DNA of 64,000 bases, from NCBI RefSeq assembly GCF_035989265.1, contig NZ_JAYKZX010000003.1:2108001-2172000 (forward strand). The letters run 5' to 3'. Of the stretch, positions 51,390-61,452 are shown piece after piece. Every line of letters starts with the position of its first letter. The first letter of the stretch is position 1. The notes beneath the pieces are model-generated. The model was not told the origin of the DNA. It saw nothing but the letters and a program-made list of their open reading frames with translations, and ran no database searches. The translations under genes were made by a program, and so were the position numbers. The stretch comes from Sphingobium sp. HWE2-09 (GTDB taxonomy: Bacteria > Pseudomonadota > Alphaproteobacteria > Sphingomonadales > Sphingomonadaceae).

Positions 51390-52699
51390 TGCGGCGGGGG
51401 CGACGCCTGCCGCCGCGTGATCCGCAGCGTATTGCCCGACACCGCAACGCTATAGCCGCGCGCTTGCAATCCCGCGCGCAGCATATCGACCGTGCCGTCG
51501 AACGTGACCTGCATCACCGACGTGCCGCCCAACGCCAGGCTGCTGGTATTGGCCAGCCGCACGCCGGGGATCGAGCGCACCGTCGATTCGCCCGCGCCGA
51601 TCGATCCCACGTCGGGCGTATCGAACTGGATGGAGAAACTCGCCCCGCTGGTGGCGACCGTCGGCAACTCCACTGCCTCGACCGGTGCCTCGACCGCATT
51701 TTCGATCTCCAGCGTGGCGGGATCGACCGGCTCCTCGATGATCAGCGAGGGGTCGGGCCGCAAGCGTCCGTCATTGAGTGCACGGATATAGAGTTCATCG
51801 ATCCGTCGCGCGCCTTCGTCCATCATCTTGGCGAGGCCGCTATCGTTCGACGCGCGCAACGTCACGCTGCCGATCAGGCTGTTGTCGGGACCATAGCGGG
51901 CGGTGAAGGTGCCGGTGACCGGCCCGCCGGGATAGGCGCGGTCCAGCCGCGCGATCGGGATGACGACATCGGCCGCGCCATATTGGTCCAGCAGCACCCG
52001 CCACCACAACCGCCCGCGCCGCCCGGTCTGCCCGGCGTTCAGCAGGATCGGATCGGCGATGGAGCCAGCGACGCGGACATAGTCGATCGCGCTGTCGCCG
52101 GTGCGATATCGCGCCCAGGCCTTCTGCCATTCATTGGTCCGCTCATAGGACACGGCCGATCCGCCGTCCCACAGCACCGGGATCACCAGCAAGGGCGGCG
52201 ATCGCATGACATTGCCCGACACGCCCAGCAGCGCGCCCGTCCGCGCCCGGTCGAACAAAATCCCCAACGTAGCGACATAGCGCGTCGGCCCGGCCTGTTC
52301 ATATTCGATTTCGATGCCCGAAATCATTGCTTCCAGCTGCGAATCGGACAGCGCCGGTGCGCCGCCGCCGCCATGGGTCCGCGTCCACAACATCCGCCAC
52401 GCCTGCCGCTGCGCCATGCGCCACCCGGCATAGCGGGCGCTGTCGGCATCCTTGGCGAACACATCGACCTTGACCCCGCGCACCTCGAAATCGCCGCCAC
52501 TGGCGATCGGCGGCACCCCGCGCTCCCCCTCCATCTGCGCGAACAGGGCAGCGGCGGCCAGGCCCAGCGCGATGGCGATCGCAATCTGGACCGGCCGCGA
52601 GAGCAGGCGCAACAGGGCTGCGGGGCGGGAAATGGTCTGGCTCAGGCTCACGCGCGCCCTTTTGGCGAGGTTTGCCCGTCCTGCCAAGCGTGAACGCAT
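51386..52699 (-). CDS. DUF2066-like membrane-anchored protein
   Basis: This 437-residue protein starts at ATG 52699; a TTG at 52708 is also in frame. It has one membrane segment near residues 35-55 (VQIAIAIALGLAAAALFAQM), then a periplasmic domain starting VRGVKVDVFAKDADSARYAG with LEAMISGIEIEYEQAGPTRY. An acidic Pro/Val linker leads to a small C-terminal domain (SSLALGGTSVMQVTFDGTVD, LQARGYSVAVSGNTLRI). The N-terminal part and its position between purM and hdaA match the DUF2066 family of proteobacteria, function unknown. The name rests partly on synteny. Confidence 0.7.
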   Translation of the reverse strand: MRSRLAGRANLAKRARVSLSQTISRPAALLRLLSRPVQIAIAIALGLAAAALFAQMEGERGVPPIASGGDFEVRGVKVDVFAKDADSARYAGWRMAQRQAWRMLWTRTHGGGGAPALSDSQLEAMISGIEIEYEQAGPTRYVATLGILFDRARTGALLGVSGNVMRSPPLLVIPVLWDGGSAVSYERTNEWQKAWARYRTGDSAIDYVRVAGSIADPILLNAGQTGRRGRLWWRVLLDQYGAADVVIPIARLDRAYPGGPVTGTFTARYGPDNSLIGSVTLRASNDSGLAKMMDEGARRIDELYIRALNDGRLRPDPSLIIEEPVDPATLEIENAVEAPVEAVELPTVATSGASFSIQFDTPDVGSIGAGESTVRSIPGVRLANTSSLALGGTSVMQVTFDGTVDMLRAGLQARGYSVAVSGNTLRITRRQASPPPQ

Positions 52700-52711
52700 G
52701 AATAACAACGC

Positions 52712-52810
52712 CCGTTCGCCCTGAGCGAAGTCGAAGGGCCAGGCAGAGCCGAAGGCGAAGCCGCTTCGCTCCGCTCAGCGGAAGGCTTCGACTTCGCTCA
52801 GCCCGAACGG
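52712..52810. repeat. palindromic repeat, family B
   Basis: A 99-bp element with outer arms CCGTTCGCCCTGAGCGAAGTC and the inverse GACTTCGCTCAGCCCGAACGG, and a second stem GAAGCCGCTTCGCTCCGCTC inside. It fills the divergent promoter region between the DUF2066-like gene (starts 52699) and purM (starts 52880). Confidence 0.8.
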
Positions 52811-52879
52811 AGATGACAAGTCGTTCCGGCGTCGCAAAACATCCAAACTTCCGTTTTCCGCGCCATTGCTCTAGGGGCC

Positions 52880-53980
52880 ATGACCATGAGCGACAACGAA
52901 TCCTACAGCTACGCCAAGGCCGGCGTCGATATCGCCGCGGGCAACGCCCTCGTCCGTGCCATCGCCCCCCTGGCCAAGGCCACCCGCCGCCCCGGCGCCG
53001 ACGCCGAACTGGGCGGCTTCGGCGGCTTCTTCGACCTGAAGGCGGCGGGCTATGACGACCCGTTGCTGGTCGCCGCCAATGACGGCGTGGGCACAAAACT
53101 CAAACTGGCGATCGACCATGACCGCCATGACGGCGTGGGCATCGACCTGGTCGCCATGTGCGCCAACGACCTGATCGTCCAAGGCGCCGAACCCCTCTTC
53201 TTCCTCGACTATTACGCCACCGGCAAGCTGGAGAGCGGCGTTGCCGAACGCGTCATCGCGGGCATTGCGGAAGGTTGCCGTCAGGCGGGCTGCGCGCTGA
53301 TCGGCGGCGAAACCGCCGAAATGCCCGGCATGTATGCCGATGGCGACTATGACCTGGCGGGCTTCTGCGTCGGCGCGGTGGAACGGGCCAAGGCGCTGAC
53401 CGGCAACCGGGTCAAGCCTGGCGACGTCCTGCTCGGACTCGCTTCCTCCGGCGTCCACTCCAACGGCTATTCGCTAGTCCGCCGCCTGGCCGCGGACAAG
53501 GGCTGGCGGCTCGACCGCCCGGCGATCTTCGATCAGGACGTGCTGCTGATCGACGCGCTGATGGCCCCGACCCGCATCTATGTGAAAAGCCTGCTGCCCC
53601 TCGTCCGCGCGGGCATGATCAATGCGCTCGCCCATATCACCGGCGGCGGCCTGCTGGAAAACATCCCCCGCGTCCTGCCCGAAGGCGCCCATGCCACGGT
53701 CGACGCCGACGCCTGGGAACAGCCACGCCTGATGGCCTTCCTCCAGGCGCAGGGCCATATCGAACCGGCCGAAATGGCGCGCACCTTCAACTGCGGCGTC
53801 GGCATGGTGCTGGCCGTGGACGAAGCCCATGTCGCCGCCGTGACGAAATCGCTCGAAGATGCAGGCGAAACCGTCTTCCGCATCGGCGCGATCGGTGAAG
53901 GCGACAAGGGCTGCACCGTCAAGGGCAGCACCGAAACCTGGAGCGCCAAGGCCGACTGGTCCGCCACGCATCTGGGCTGA
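52880..53980 (+). CDS. purM: phosphoribosylformylglycinamidine cyclo-ligase (AIR synthetase)
   Basis: This 366-residue enzyme makes aminoimidazole ribotide in purine synthesis. It shows [80 protein letters not shown] and [18 protein letters not shown], all standard PurM signatures. The ATG at 52880 or 52886 may be used. purN follows after an 86-bp gap carrying a family B repeat. Confidence 0.97.
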   Translation: MTMSDNESYSYAKAGVDIAAGNALVRAIAPLAKATRRPGADAELGGFGGFFDLKAAGYDDPLLVAANDGVGTKLKLAIDHDRHDGVGIDLVAMCANDLIVQGAEPLFFLDYYATGKLESGVAERVIAGIAEGCRQAGCALIGGETAEMPGMYADGDYDLAGFCVGAVERAKALTGNRVKPGDVLLGLASSGVHSNGYSLVRRLAADKGWRLDRPAIFDQDVLLIDALMAPTRIYVKSLLPLVRAGMINALAHITGGGLLENIPRVLPEGAHATVDADAWEQPRLMAFLQAQGHIEPAEMARTFNCGVGMVLAVDEAHVAAVTKSLEDAGETVFRIGAIGEGDKGCTVKGSTETWSAKADWSATHLG

Positions 53981-53996
53981 CCATTTTCCCCCATCT

Positions 53997-54058
53997 CCGT
54001 TCGGTTCGAGCTTGTCGAGAACGGCGCGCTGAGTTCTCCACAAGCTCGAACCGAACGG
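53997..54058. repeat. palindromic repeat, family B (short copy)
   Basis: CCGTTCGGTTCGAGCTTGTC at the left and the inverse CAAGCTCGAACCGAACGG at the right, with GAGAAC/GTTCTC inside, between purM and purN. It could form a stable hairpin in a purMN transcript and modulate expression of the second gene. Confidence 0.8.
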
Positions 54059-54066
54059 ATGTTGTT

Positions 54067-55017
54067 ATGCAAAAGGCAAAAGTCGGCGTCCTGATTTCCG
54101 GCCGTGGCTCCAACATGGCGGCCCTGCTTTACGCGGCCAAGGCGGAAAGCTGCCCCTATGAGATCGTGCTGGTCGCCGCCAACGATCCGCAAGCCCCCGG
54201 CCTGGCCCTCGCCGCTGCCGAAGGCATCCCCACCTTCGGCCAAAGCCACAAAGGCCATAAGCGCGCCGCGTTCGACGCGATCATCGACGCGCAACTCCGC
54301 GCGGCGGGCGCACATTATGTCGCACTGGCCGGCTATATGCGCTTGCTCTCGCCCGAATTCGTCTCCGGCTGGGAAAACCGGATGCTTAACATCCACCCCA
54401 GCCTGCTGCCCAAATATAAGGGGCTGGACACCCATCAGCGCGCGATCGACGCGGGCGACAGCCATGCGGGCTGCTCGGTCCATATCGTGACGGCCGAACT
54501 GGACGACGGCCCGGTGCTGGGCCAGACCCCGGTCGCGATCCTGCCCGACGACACGCAAGACAGCCTCGCCGCCCGCATCCTCATCGCCGAACATCAACTC
54601 TATTCCCGCACCCTCGCCGATTTCGTCACGCGCGAGCGTCAACCCGACTGGCTGCTGAACAAAGTGCGCGAAGCCGCCCTCGCCTTGCCGCAAGCGGACG
54701 AGATCGTCTCGCACGGCATGGCCTGCTTCGGCATCGTGAAGGGCAAGAAATTCGCCTATGTCTCGCGCGATCATCATGGCGACGGCATCACCGCCCTGCT
54801 GGTCAAGACCAGCGCGCCCGAAGAACAGGCGACCCTGATAGAGGCCGACCCCGAACGCTATTACCGCCCCGCCTATTTCGGCGCCGACTGGGTCGCCATC
54901 CGCCTGGACCTGGGCGACACCGACTGGGATCATATCACCGACCGCCTGCGCGCCAGCTGGCGCCAGATCGCGCCCAAAAAGCTGCTCGGCCTGATGGATA
55001 TCGCGGAAGACTTTTAG
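54067..55017 (+). CDS. purN: GAR formyltransferase fused to a YjbR/MmcQ domain
   Basis: This 316-residue protein has a complete PurN domain (about 1-190): VGVLISGRGSNMAALLYAAK, VALAGYMRLLSPEFV, LNIHPSLLPKYKGLDTH with Asn108 and His110, and VTAELDDGPVLGQTPVAI with Asp146. It transfers a formyl group from 10-formyl-THF to GAR. Residues about 197-316 (KVREAALALPQADEIVSHGM, GKKFAYVSRDHHGDGITALL, RYYRPAYFGADWVAIRL, SWRQIAPKKLL) form a second domain of the MmcQ/YjbR type, normally a separate ~115-residue protein of unknown function. There is no stop or frame change at the joint. Confidence 0.93.
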   Translation: MQKAKVGVLISGRGSNMAALLYAAKAESCPYEIVLVAANDPQAPGLALAAAEGIPTFGQSHKGHKRAAFDAIIDAQLRAAGAHYVALAGYMRLLSPEFVSGWENRMLNIHPSLLPKYKGLDTHQRAIDAGDSHAGCSVHIVTAELDDGPVLGQTPVAILPDDTQDSLAARILIAEHQLYSRTLADFVTRERQPDWLLNKVREAALALPQADEIVSHGMACFGIVKGKKFAYVSRDHHGDGITALLVKTSAPEEQATLIEADPERYYRPAYFGADWVAIRLDLGDTDWDHITDRLRASWRQIAPKKLLGLMDIAEDF

Positions 55018-55097
55018 GCCGGAAGAAAGAGCCTCGGGCCTTTTGCTGCAAGCCAAGTCCCTTTCCTACACGCGCCTTTTATGATCCATCCTGTCGG

Positions 55098-55394
55098 ATG
55101 GACCAGCACCCCACTTCCCATCCGCCCGCCCCCGCAACCCGCCCCGCGCGCAGCCACTGGACGCCGACGAAGCAGCGGCTCTTCCTTGCCGCGTTGCTTG
55201 AATATGGCAGCGTCGGCCGCGCCGCGCGGGCGGCGGGCATGTCCCGCTCCAGCGCGCATCGGCTTCGCGCCCGCCTGCCCGGCACCGAATTTGATCGCAT
55301 CTGGGCCAATGCGCTGGCGCTGCACGCCGCGCGGCTGGCCGATCCCTTCGCGCCGCCAGCCCCCCATCGCCCCGCGCCCCGTCAAACCCGATGA
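55098..55394 (+). CDS. short HTH-domain protein, probably a truncated relative
   Basis: This 98-residue protein has one helix-turn-helix-like region, WTPTKQRLFLAALLEYGSVG then RAARAAGMSRSSAHRLRARL, and FDRIWANALALHAARLADPF. This resembles the HTH end of a group of sphingomonad proteins that are usually two to three times longer; here the sequence stops shortly after in a Pro-rich tail. It could be a functional short DNA-binding protein or the remnant of a longer gene. It is flanked by about 80 and 215 bp of non-coding DNA. Confidence 0.6.
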   Translation: MDQHPTSHPPAPATRPARSHWTPTKQRLFLAALLEYGSVGRAARAAGMSRSSAHRLRARLPGTEFDRIWANALALHAARLADPFAPPAPHRPAPRQTR

Positions 55395-55609
55395 GATACG
55401 TCGCTTCACTGTCGCCTCCCTGTCCCGCCGATGTCGCGTCCTTGTCGCCCCGGCGTAGCGTCGCTGTCGCGTCATGAGCGCTTCGCGAGCGCAAAATAGT
55501 GGCATCGGGCCAAAACAGGCTGACGACGGTGTGAACTTCACCTGTCGCGTCGCGAATGGGACAATCAGCCCCTTTCCATCGCCGTCTCCGATCCCCATAG
55601 AGTCGAGCC

Positions 55610-56539
55610 ATGACCGACAGCTCCGCTCCCGCCGCGATCGAGATCCGCAACCTCACCAAAGTCTATAAGGGCGGCAAACGCGCGCTCGACGGGATCAACC
55701 TCTCCATCCCGCGCGGCCAGATCTACGGCCTGCTCGGCCCCAATGGCGCAGGCAAGTCCACCACGATCAACATCCTGGCGGGCATGGTCAACAAGACCGA
55801 CGGCGACGTCCGCATCTGGGGCTTCGACATCGACGCGAACCCGCGCAATGCGAAAAACTCGATCGGCATCGTGCCCCAGGAAATCGTGTTCGACCCCTTC
55901 TTCACCCCGTTCGAAACGCTGGAAAACCAGGCGGGCTTCTACGGCGTGCCTAAGGAACGCCGCCGGTCGATGGAATTGCTGCGCGCCGTCCATCTGGAGG
56001 ACAAGGCGCACGCCTATGCCCGCACGCTGTCCGGCGGAATGAAGCGCCGCCTGCTGGTGGCCAAGGCGATGGTCCACAGCCCGCCGATCCTGGTGCTGGA
56101 CGAACCGACCGCGGGCGTCGACGTGCAATTGCGCCAGCAGCTCTGGGCCTATGTCCGCGAACTCAACGCCATGGGCGTCACCATCGTGCTGACCACCCAT
56201 TATCTGGAAGAAGCCGAAGAATTGTGCGACCGCATCGGCATCATCAACCATGGCAAGGTGATCACCGACAAGCCGACCCGCGAACTGCTGGCGATGGCGC
56301 AGGAAAAAGTGGTGCAGGTGACGGTGGACCGCGACGTAACCACGATCCCCGACGCGCCTTGCTTTGAAAAGGTCGAACTGTCGGACGACCGCACACTCAC
56401 CATCACCTATCTGAAAGACCGCGCCAACGCAGGCCAGGTGCTCAGCGCCGTCCAGGCCAGCGGCCTCGCCATCGTCGATGTGGTAACCCGCGACCCGGAC
56501 CTGGAGGATGTGTTCCTCAACCTGACGGCAGCGGCTTAG
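55610..56539 (+). CDS. ABC-2-type exporter ATP-binding protein (orphan)
   Basis: This 309-residue ATPase has Walker A GPNGAGKST, Q-loop GIVPQE, signature TLSGGMKRRLLVAKAM, Walker B ILVLDEPTAGVD and the switch LTTHYLEEAEELCDRIG. It ends in a DUF4162-like C-terminal domain (VVQVTVDRDVTTIPD ... DPDLEDVFLNLTA). This is the CcmA/NatA/DrrA class that drives two-component exporters. No permease gene is next to it; downstream is nadB. The partner is presumably encoded elsewhere. Confidence 0.92.
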   Translation: MTDSSAPAAIEIRNLTKVYKGGKRALDGINLSIPRGQIYGLLGPNGAGKSTTINILAGMVNKTDGDVRIWGFDIDANPRNAKNSIGIVPQEIVFDPFFTPFETLENQAGFYGVPKERRRSMELLRAVHLEDKAHAYARTLSGGMKRRLLVAKAMVHSPPILVLDEPTAGVDVQLRQQLWAYVRELNAMGVTIVLTTHYLEEAEELCDRIGIINHGKVITDKPTRELLAMAQEKVVQVTVDRDVTTIPDAPCFEKVELSDDRTLTITYLKDRANAGQVLSAVQASGLAIVDVVTRDPDLEDVFLNLTAAA

Positions 56540-56548
56540 ATATTTTCT

Positions 56549-56647
56549 CCGTTCGGGCTGAGCTTGTCGAAGCCTTCGCCTGAACGTAGTGAAGGCAAAA
56601 CCTCACGCCGTTCGGTCGAGCCATTCGACGTCGCTCAGGACGAACGG
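56549..56647. repeat. palindromic repeat, family B
   Basis: CCGTTCGGGCTGAGCTTGTC (with GAAGCC following) at the left and GACGTCGCTCAGGACGAACGG at the right, with CCTTCGCCTGAACG-like inner arms. It fills the gap between the ABC ATPase gene and nadB. Its left arm is the closest match in the window to the element inside fdsB. Confidence 0.8.
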
Positions 56648-56668
56648 TAGAAAGAATTTAGGACGACG

Positions 56669-58273
<1,605 letters not shown>

Positions 58274-58324
58274 GGCCGACGGCTCTTTCCTACAGGCGTT
58301 TTCCGGGACATGATCCGACCCATG

Positions 58325-59182
58325 TCACGCCGCCAGAAAATCCTTCAGCGCCGCATTGAAGCGAGCAGGCTGGTCGGCCATCACCATATGCCCGCTGGGG
58401 CCGATCGACTTGAGCAACACGCCTTTCTTCCCCGCATAGTCGGTACGAAAACGGCTGGTGATAGATGCGGCCTGCTGCGCGTCCGATCCGACGGCATAGA
58501 CCACTTCCAGCGGCGCGGCCAGGCGCGGCAATTGCGGGCCAAGGTCGATATTGGCAAGGTCGCGCAACGCATTGGCGATGACGTCAGGATCGCTGCCCTT
58601 CGCCCCCCGCGTCTGCGCGACCATCTGCGCCAAATAACGCCGCCCCGCCGCCGTCCCCGTGAAATAGCCGCTCAGTTGATCCGCCAGATACCCCATGCCG
58701 CTCGCCGTCCCGCCGACCATCGCCGCGCCTGCGGGCAGCATATCGACTACCATCACGCGGCGCGCCAAGCCCTTCAGCCCCAGCAGCATCGCCAGCGTCC
58801 CGCCCATACTGTGCCCCACGATCGCCGGCCGCTTGAGACCGGCAGCGACGATATAGCGGGCAATCTCGTCCGCGATCGGCTGGATCACCGCGCCGCTGGC
58901 ATTGGCCTCCGCCGCCAATCCTGCAAAGCCGCGCACATGCACCAGATGATAGCGATAGTCCGGCACGCCGCTCAGCACGCCATTCCATATGCCTGGCCCA
59001 CTCGCCAAACCAGGGATCAGGATCACGTCGCGCGCGGCGGCACCCGTCGCGCCGCGCACATTCATCGCGATACGCCGCGACACGAAGGGCGCAGCCGCCG
59101 CCGCCTGCCCCGCCCACGCCATGCCACCGGTCGCGAGCGCCCCCAGCATCAGCGCGCGCCTGTCCATCTTTGTGTCGATCAT
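58325..59182 (-). CDS. exported alpha/beta hydrolase
   Basis: This 285-residue protein starts at ATG 59182 behind AAAGGCGG; MDRRALML at 59167 is an alternative. The N-terminus has an Arg-Arg pair followed by a hydrophobic stretch (DRRALMLGALATGGMAWAGQ), a weak Tat-type signal. The hydrolase core reads VILIPGLASGPGIWNGV, the nucleophile elbow AIVGHSMGGTLAML, the likely acid in YAVGSD and the catalytic His in GPSGHMVMADQP. Substrate unknown. Monocistronic. Confidence 0.88.
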   Translation of the reverse strand: MIDTKMDRRALMLGALATGGMAWAGQAAAAAPFVSRRIAMNVRGATGAAARDVILIPGLASGPGIWNGVLSGVPDYRYHLVHVRGFAGLAAEANASGAVIQPIADEIARYIVAAGLKRPAIVGHSMGGTLAMLLGLKGLARRVMVVDMLPAGAAMVGGTASGMGYLADQLSGYFTGTAAGRRYLAQMVAQTRGAKGSDPDVIANALRDLANIDLGPQLPRLAAPLEVVYAVGSDAQQAASITSRFRTDYAGKKGVLLKSIGPSGHMVMADQPARFNAALKDFLAA

Positions 59183-59353
59183 GCCGCCTTTTGCCATTTT
59201 CGCCCTGAACCGCAACTGAGCGATGTCGCGTCTATCCAAGCGGTTGCATCGTTCATCCTCCTTACATCGCATTTGTGGAATCATTCGTCGCATGGGTCTT
59301 GCCGACCAACCGGCAGCCCGCCCCTATGATGCAAAGAGAGTTCGGGGACGCTA

Positions 59354-60517
59354 ATGACATCGAATGAACGCCGGGGCGGTTTTACGCGCCTGGTCCTGTT
59401 GATCGCGGCGCTATCGGCCTGTGTCAGCGCGCCTGAACCGCCCAGCGCGCAAGCGGCGGCCAATACGCCGCAAAAGCCCCAGCCTCAACGATCACAGCCT
59501 CAACGGCCACAGCCCACCACCAACACATGGCCGATCCGCCAGGTGGCGAACCCGCCCTTGCCCTATCGCGACATCGACCAGAATCAAACGCCGCCCCCCG
59601 CGCTGGTCAGCGTCGTGCGCAATCTGGGCCAGAGCTTCAATGGCAAGGTCGGCATCGCCGTCCGCCGCATCGGCACGGACTGGACCGTCGCCTGGAACGG
59701 CGGCGCGCTCTTCCCGCAGCAGAGCGTATCGAAACTATGGGTGGCGATGACGTTTCTGGATGCGGTCGATCGCGGCAAACTGCGCATCACCGATACCACC
59801 ACCATCACCCGCAACGACCTGACGCTGTTCCACCAGCCCAGCGCCGCGATGCTGAAGGATGGCAGCTGGACGACCAGCTATTCCGACCTGATGCGCCGTG
59901 CGATGACGCAGAGCGACAATACCGCCAACGATACGCTGCTGCGTGCGGTCGGCGGGCCGGAAGCAGTGCGCAGCTTCCTGGCGCGGCGGATGATCCGCGA
60001 TATCCGCTTTGGCCCTGGCGAACGACTGCTGCAATCGGCCACTGCGGGCATGGATTGGCGGCAGGATTATTCGGCGGGCCGCAATTTCTACGCCGCCCGC
60101 GCCAAACTGCCCATGGCGGTGCGGGTGAAGGCGCTGGACAATTATCTCGCCAGCCCGCCAGACGGCGCAGCGCCTTCCTCGATCGTCCAGGCGCTCGCGA
60201 AGCTGCGGGAGAACCAGATGCTCTCCCCCGCCTCATCGCGCCTGCTGCTGTCGATCATGTCGGAAGCCAAGACCGGGCCGCAACGGATCAAGGGCGGCGT
60301 GCCGCCGGGCTGGTCCTATCTGCACAAGACCGGCACGGGGCAGGATCTGCCGCCCCGGTCAACCGGCTTCAACGACATCGGCATCATGACTGCGCCCGAC
60401 GGCACCGGCTATGCCGTGGCGGTGATGATCGGATCGACCACCGTAGGCATTCCCGAACGCTGGGCACTGATGCAGGCGGTGGCGAAGGCGGTCGCGGCCA
60501 ACCATGAAACGCGCTGA
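59354..60517 (+). CDS. class A beta-lactamase-like serine hydrolase, lipoprotein
   Basis: This 387-residue protein has a lipoprotein signal (lipobox ALSAC, Cys23), then a low-complexity Gln/Pro/Arg linker (about 38-58). The penicilloyl-transferase fold has SxxK as SVSK (Ser124, Lys127), SDN (187-189) and KTG (325-327). A Glu in GPGERLLQ (Glu223) could play the role of class A Glu166, though the surrounding ExxLN motif is not exact. The sequence is closest in style to the beta-lactamase2 family of envelope serine hydrolases in sphingomonads. Real beta-lactamase activity is possible but unproven. Confidence 0.85.
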   Translation: MTSNERRGGFTRLVLLIAALSACVSAPEPPSAQAAANTPQKPQPQRSQPQRPQPTTNTWPIRQVANPPLPYRDIDQNQTPPPALVSVVRNLGQSFNGKVGIAVRRIGTDWTVAWNGGALFPQQSVSKLWVAMTFLDAVDRGKLRITDTTTITRNDLTLFHQPSAAMLKDGSWTTSYSDLMRRAMTQSDNTANDTLLRAVGGPEAVRSFLARRMIRDIRFGPGERLLQSATAGMDWRQDYSAGRNFYAARAKLPMAVRVKALDNYLASPPDGAAPSSIVQALAKLRENQMLSPASSRLLLSIMSEAKTGPQRIKGGVPPGWSYLHKTGTGQDLPPRSTGFNDIGIMTAPDGTGYAVAVMIGSTTVGIPERWALMQAVAKAVAANHETR

Positions 60518-60523
60518 CCTGCC

Positions 60524-61336
60524 CTAAAAACGGCGCACCACGCCCAGATAAAGCTCACTATCCGGGCTGTCGCCATTCAGCCCGGCATTGAAACCGATGT
60601 CGAACTGCATGTCGTCCGACGGCTGCCAGGCAAAAGACAGGCCACCCAGCGCCTGCGTGGCGTGCCCCGCCGGATCGTCGTCGCGCGTCACCTGCGCCTC
60701 GATCGTGCCCGACACCGCATCGCTCAACGTAAAGCCCAGTCCCACGACGCTGCCATAAGCCAAGTGACGCCCCGACCGGTCCTCATCCACCGCGGCGTCG
60801 ATCTCCGGCGTCAGACCCAGCGAAAAGCCGCCACCCAGATCGTAACTCACCGGCACGATCAATCCCGCGCCCCAATCGCCAGCGCCGATCGCCCCGCCGC
60901 CCGTCGGCAAAGACGCATAGGGCATGATCGCGATCGAAAAGCCTGACCCATCGGGATGTGACAGGTTCCGGCGCAGCGCCACCTGCACGTCGCCCACGCC
61001 GCTATCCTTGTCGATTGCCCCGCTCAGCCGGTCGCGCGTGCGCACATGACCATAAGCAGTCCAGCCGACCTGCGCCTCCAGATGCTCGGCCAGGCCCAGC
61101 CGCACCAGCACATCGCCTGCCTCTATCGTATTGGTGCGGCTCGTCGCATCCTGCTCGCGGGTCCAGTCGCCCAGCCCCAGTTCCACCACCACGCGCCCGG
61201 TATCGACCGTGCAGGCCGGCGTGCCCAGTCCCGGCCGGTCGGCGCACAGGTCACGCGACGCCTGCGCCATCGCCATGCCGGACCCTGTCGCCCCTGCCAG
61301 CAACCCTGCCACCACTATCCGCCGCCACATACGCAT
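60524..61336 (-). CDS. outer-membrane beta-barrel protein (phenol MetA-like family)
   Basis: This 270-residue protein starts at ATG 61336, seven bases after GGGGAG. A signal peptide (about 1-26, ending AMAQA) precedes a region DLCADRPGLGTPACTVDTGR with two cysteines. Alternating beta-strands follow: VVVELGLGDWTRE, LEAQVGWTAYGHVR, VGDVQVALRRNLSHPDGSGF and AIMPYASLPTGGG, ending LYLGVVRRF. The length and strand pattern fit the MetA-pathway-of-phenol-degradation outer-membrane family. No aromatic degradation genes are adjacent, so substrate transport is a guess. It converges on the serine hydrolase gene. Confidence 0.72.
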   Translation of the reverse strand: MRMWRRIVVAGLLAGATGSGMAMAQASRDLCADRPGLGTPACTVDTGRVVVELGLGDWTREQDATSRTNTIEAGDVLVRLGLAEHLEAQVGWTAYGHVRTRDRLSGAIDKDSGVGDVQVALRRNLSHPDGSGFSIAIMPYASLPTGGGAIGAGDWGAGLIVPVSYDLGGGFSLGLTPEIDAAVDEDRSGRHLAYGSVVGLGFTLSDAVSGTIEAQVTRDDDPAGHATQALGGLSFAWQPSDDMQFDIGFNAGLNGDSPDSELYLGVVRRF

Positions 61337-61452
61337 CGCCGTCTCCCCGCTGATCCTGCTGCTATAGGCATCTTCCAGCCGGAAATAATGCAGAAATATT
61401 GAAGCGGGAAACGACGATGGAATAAGCGCGTACCGGCACGCGTATATCTGGC

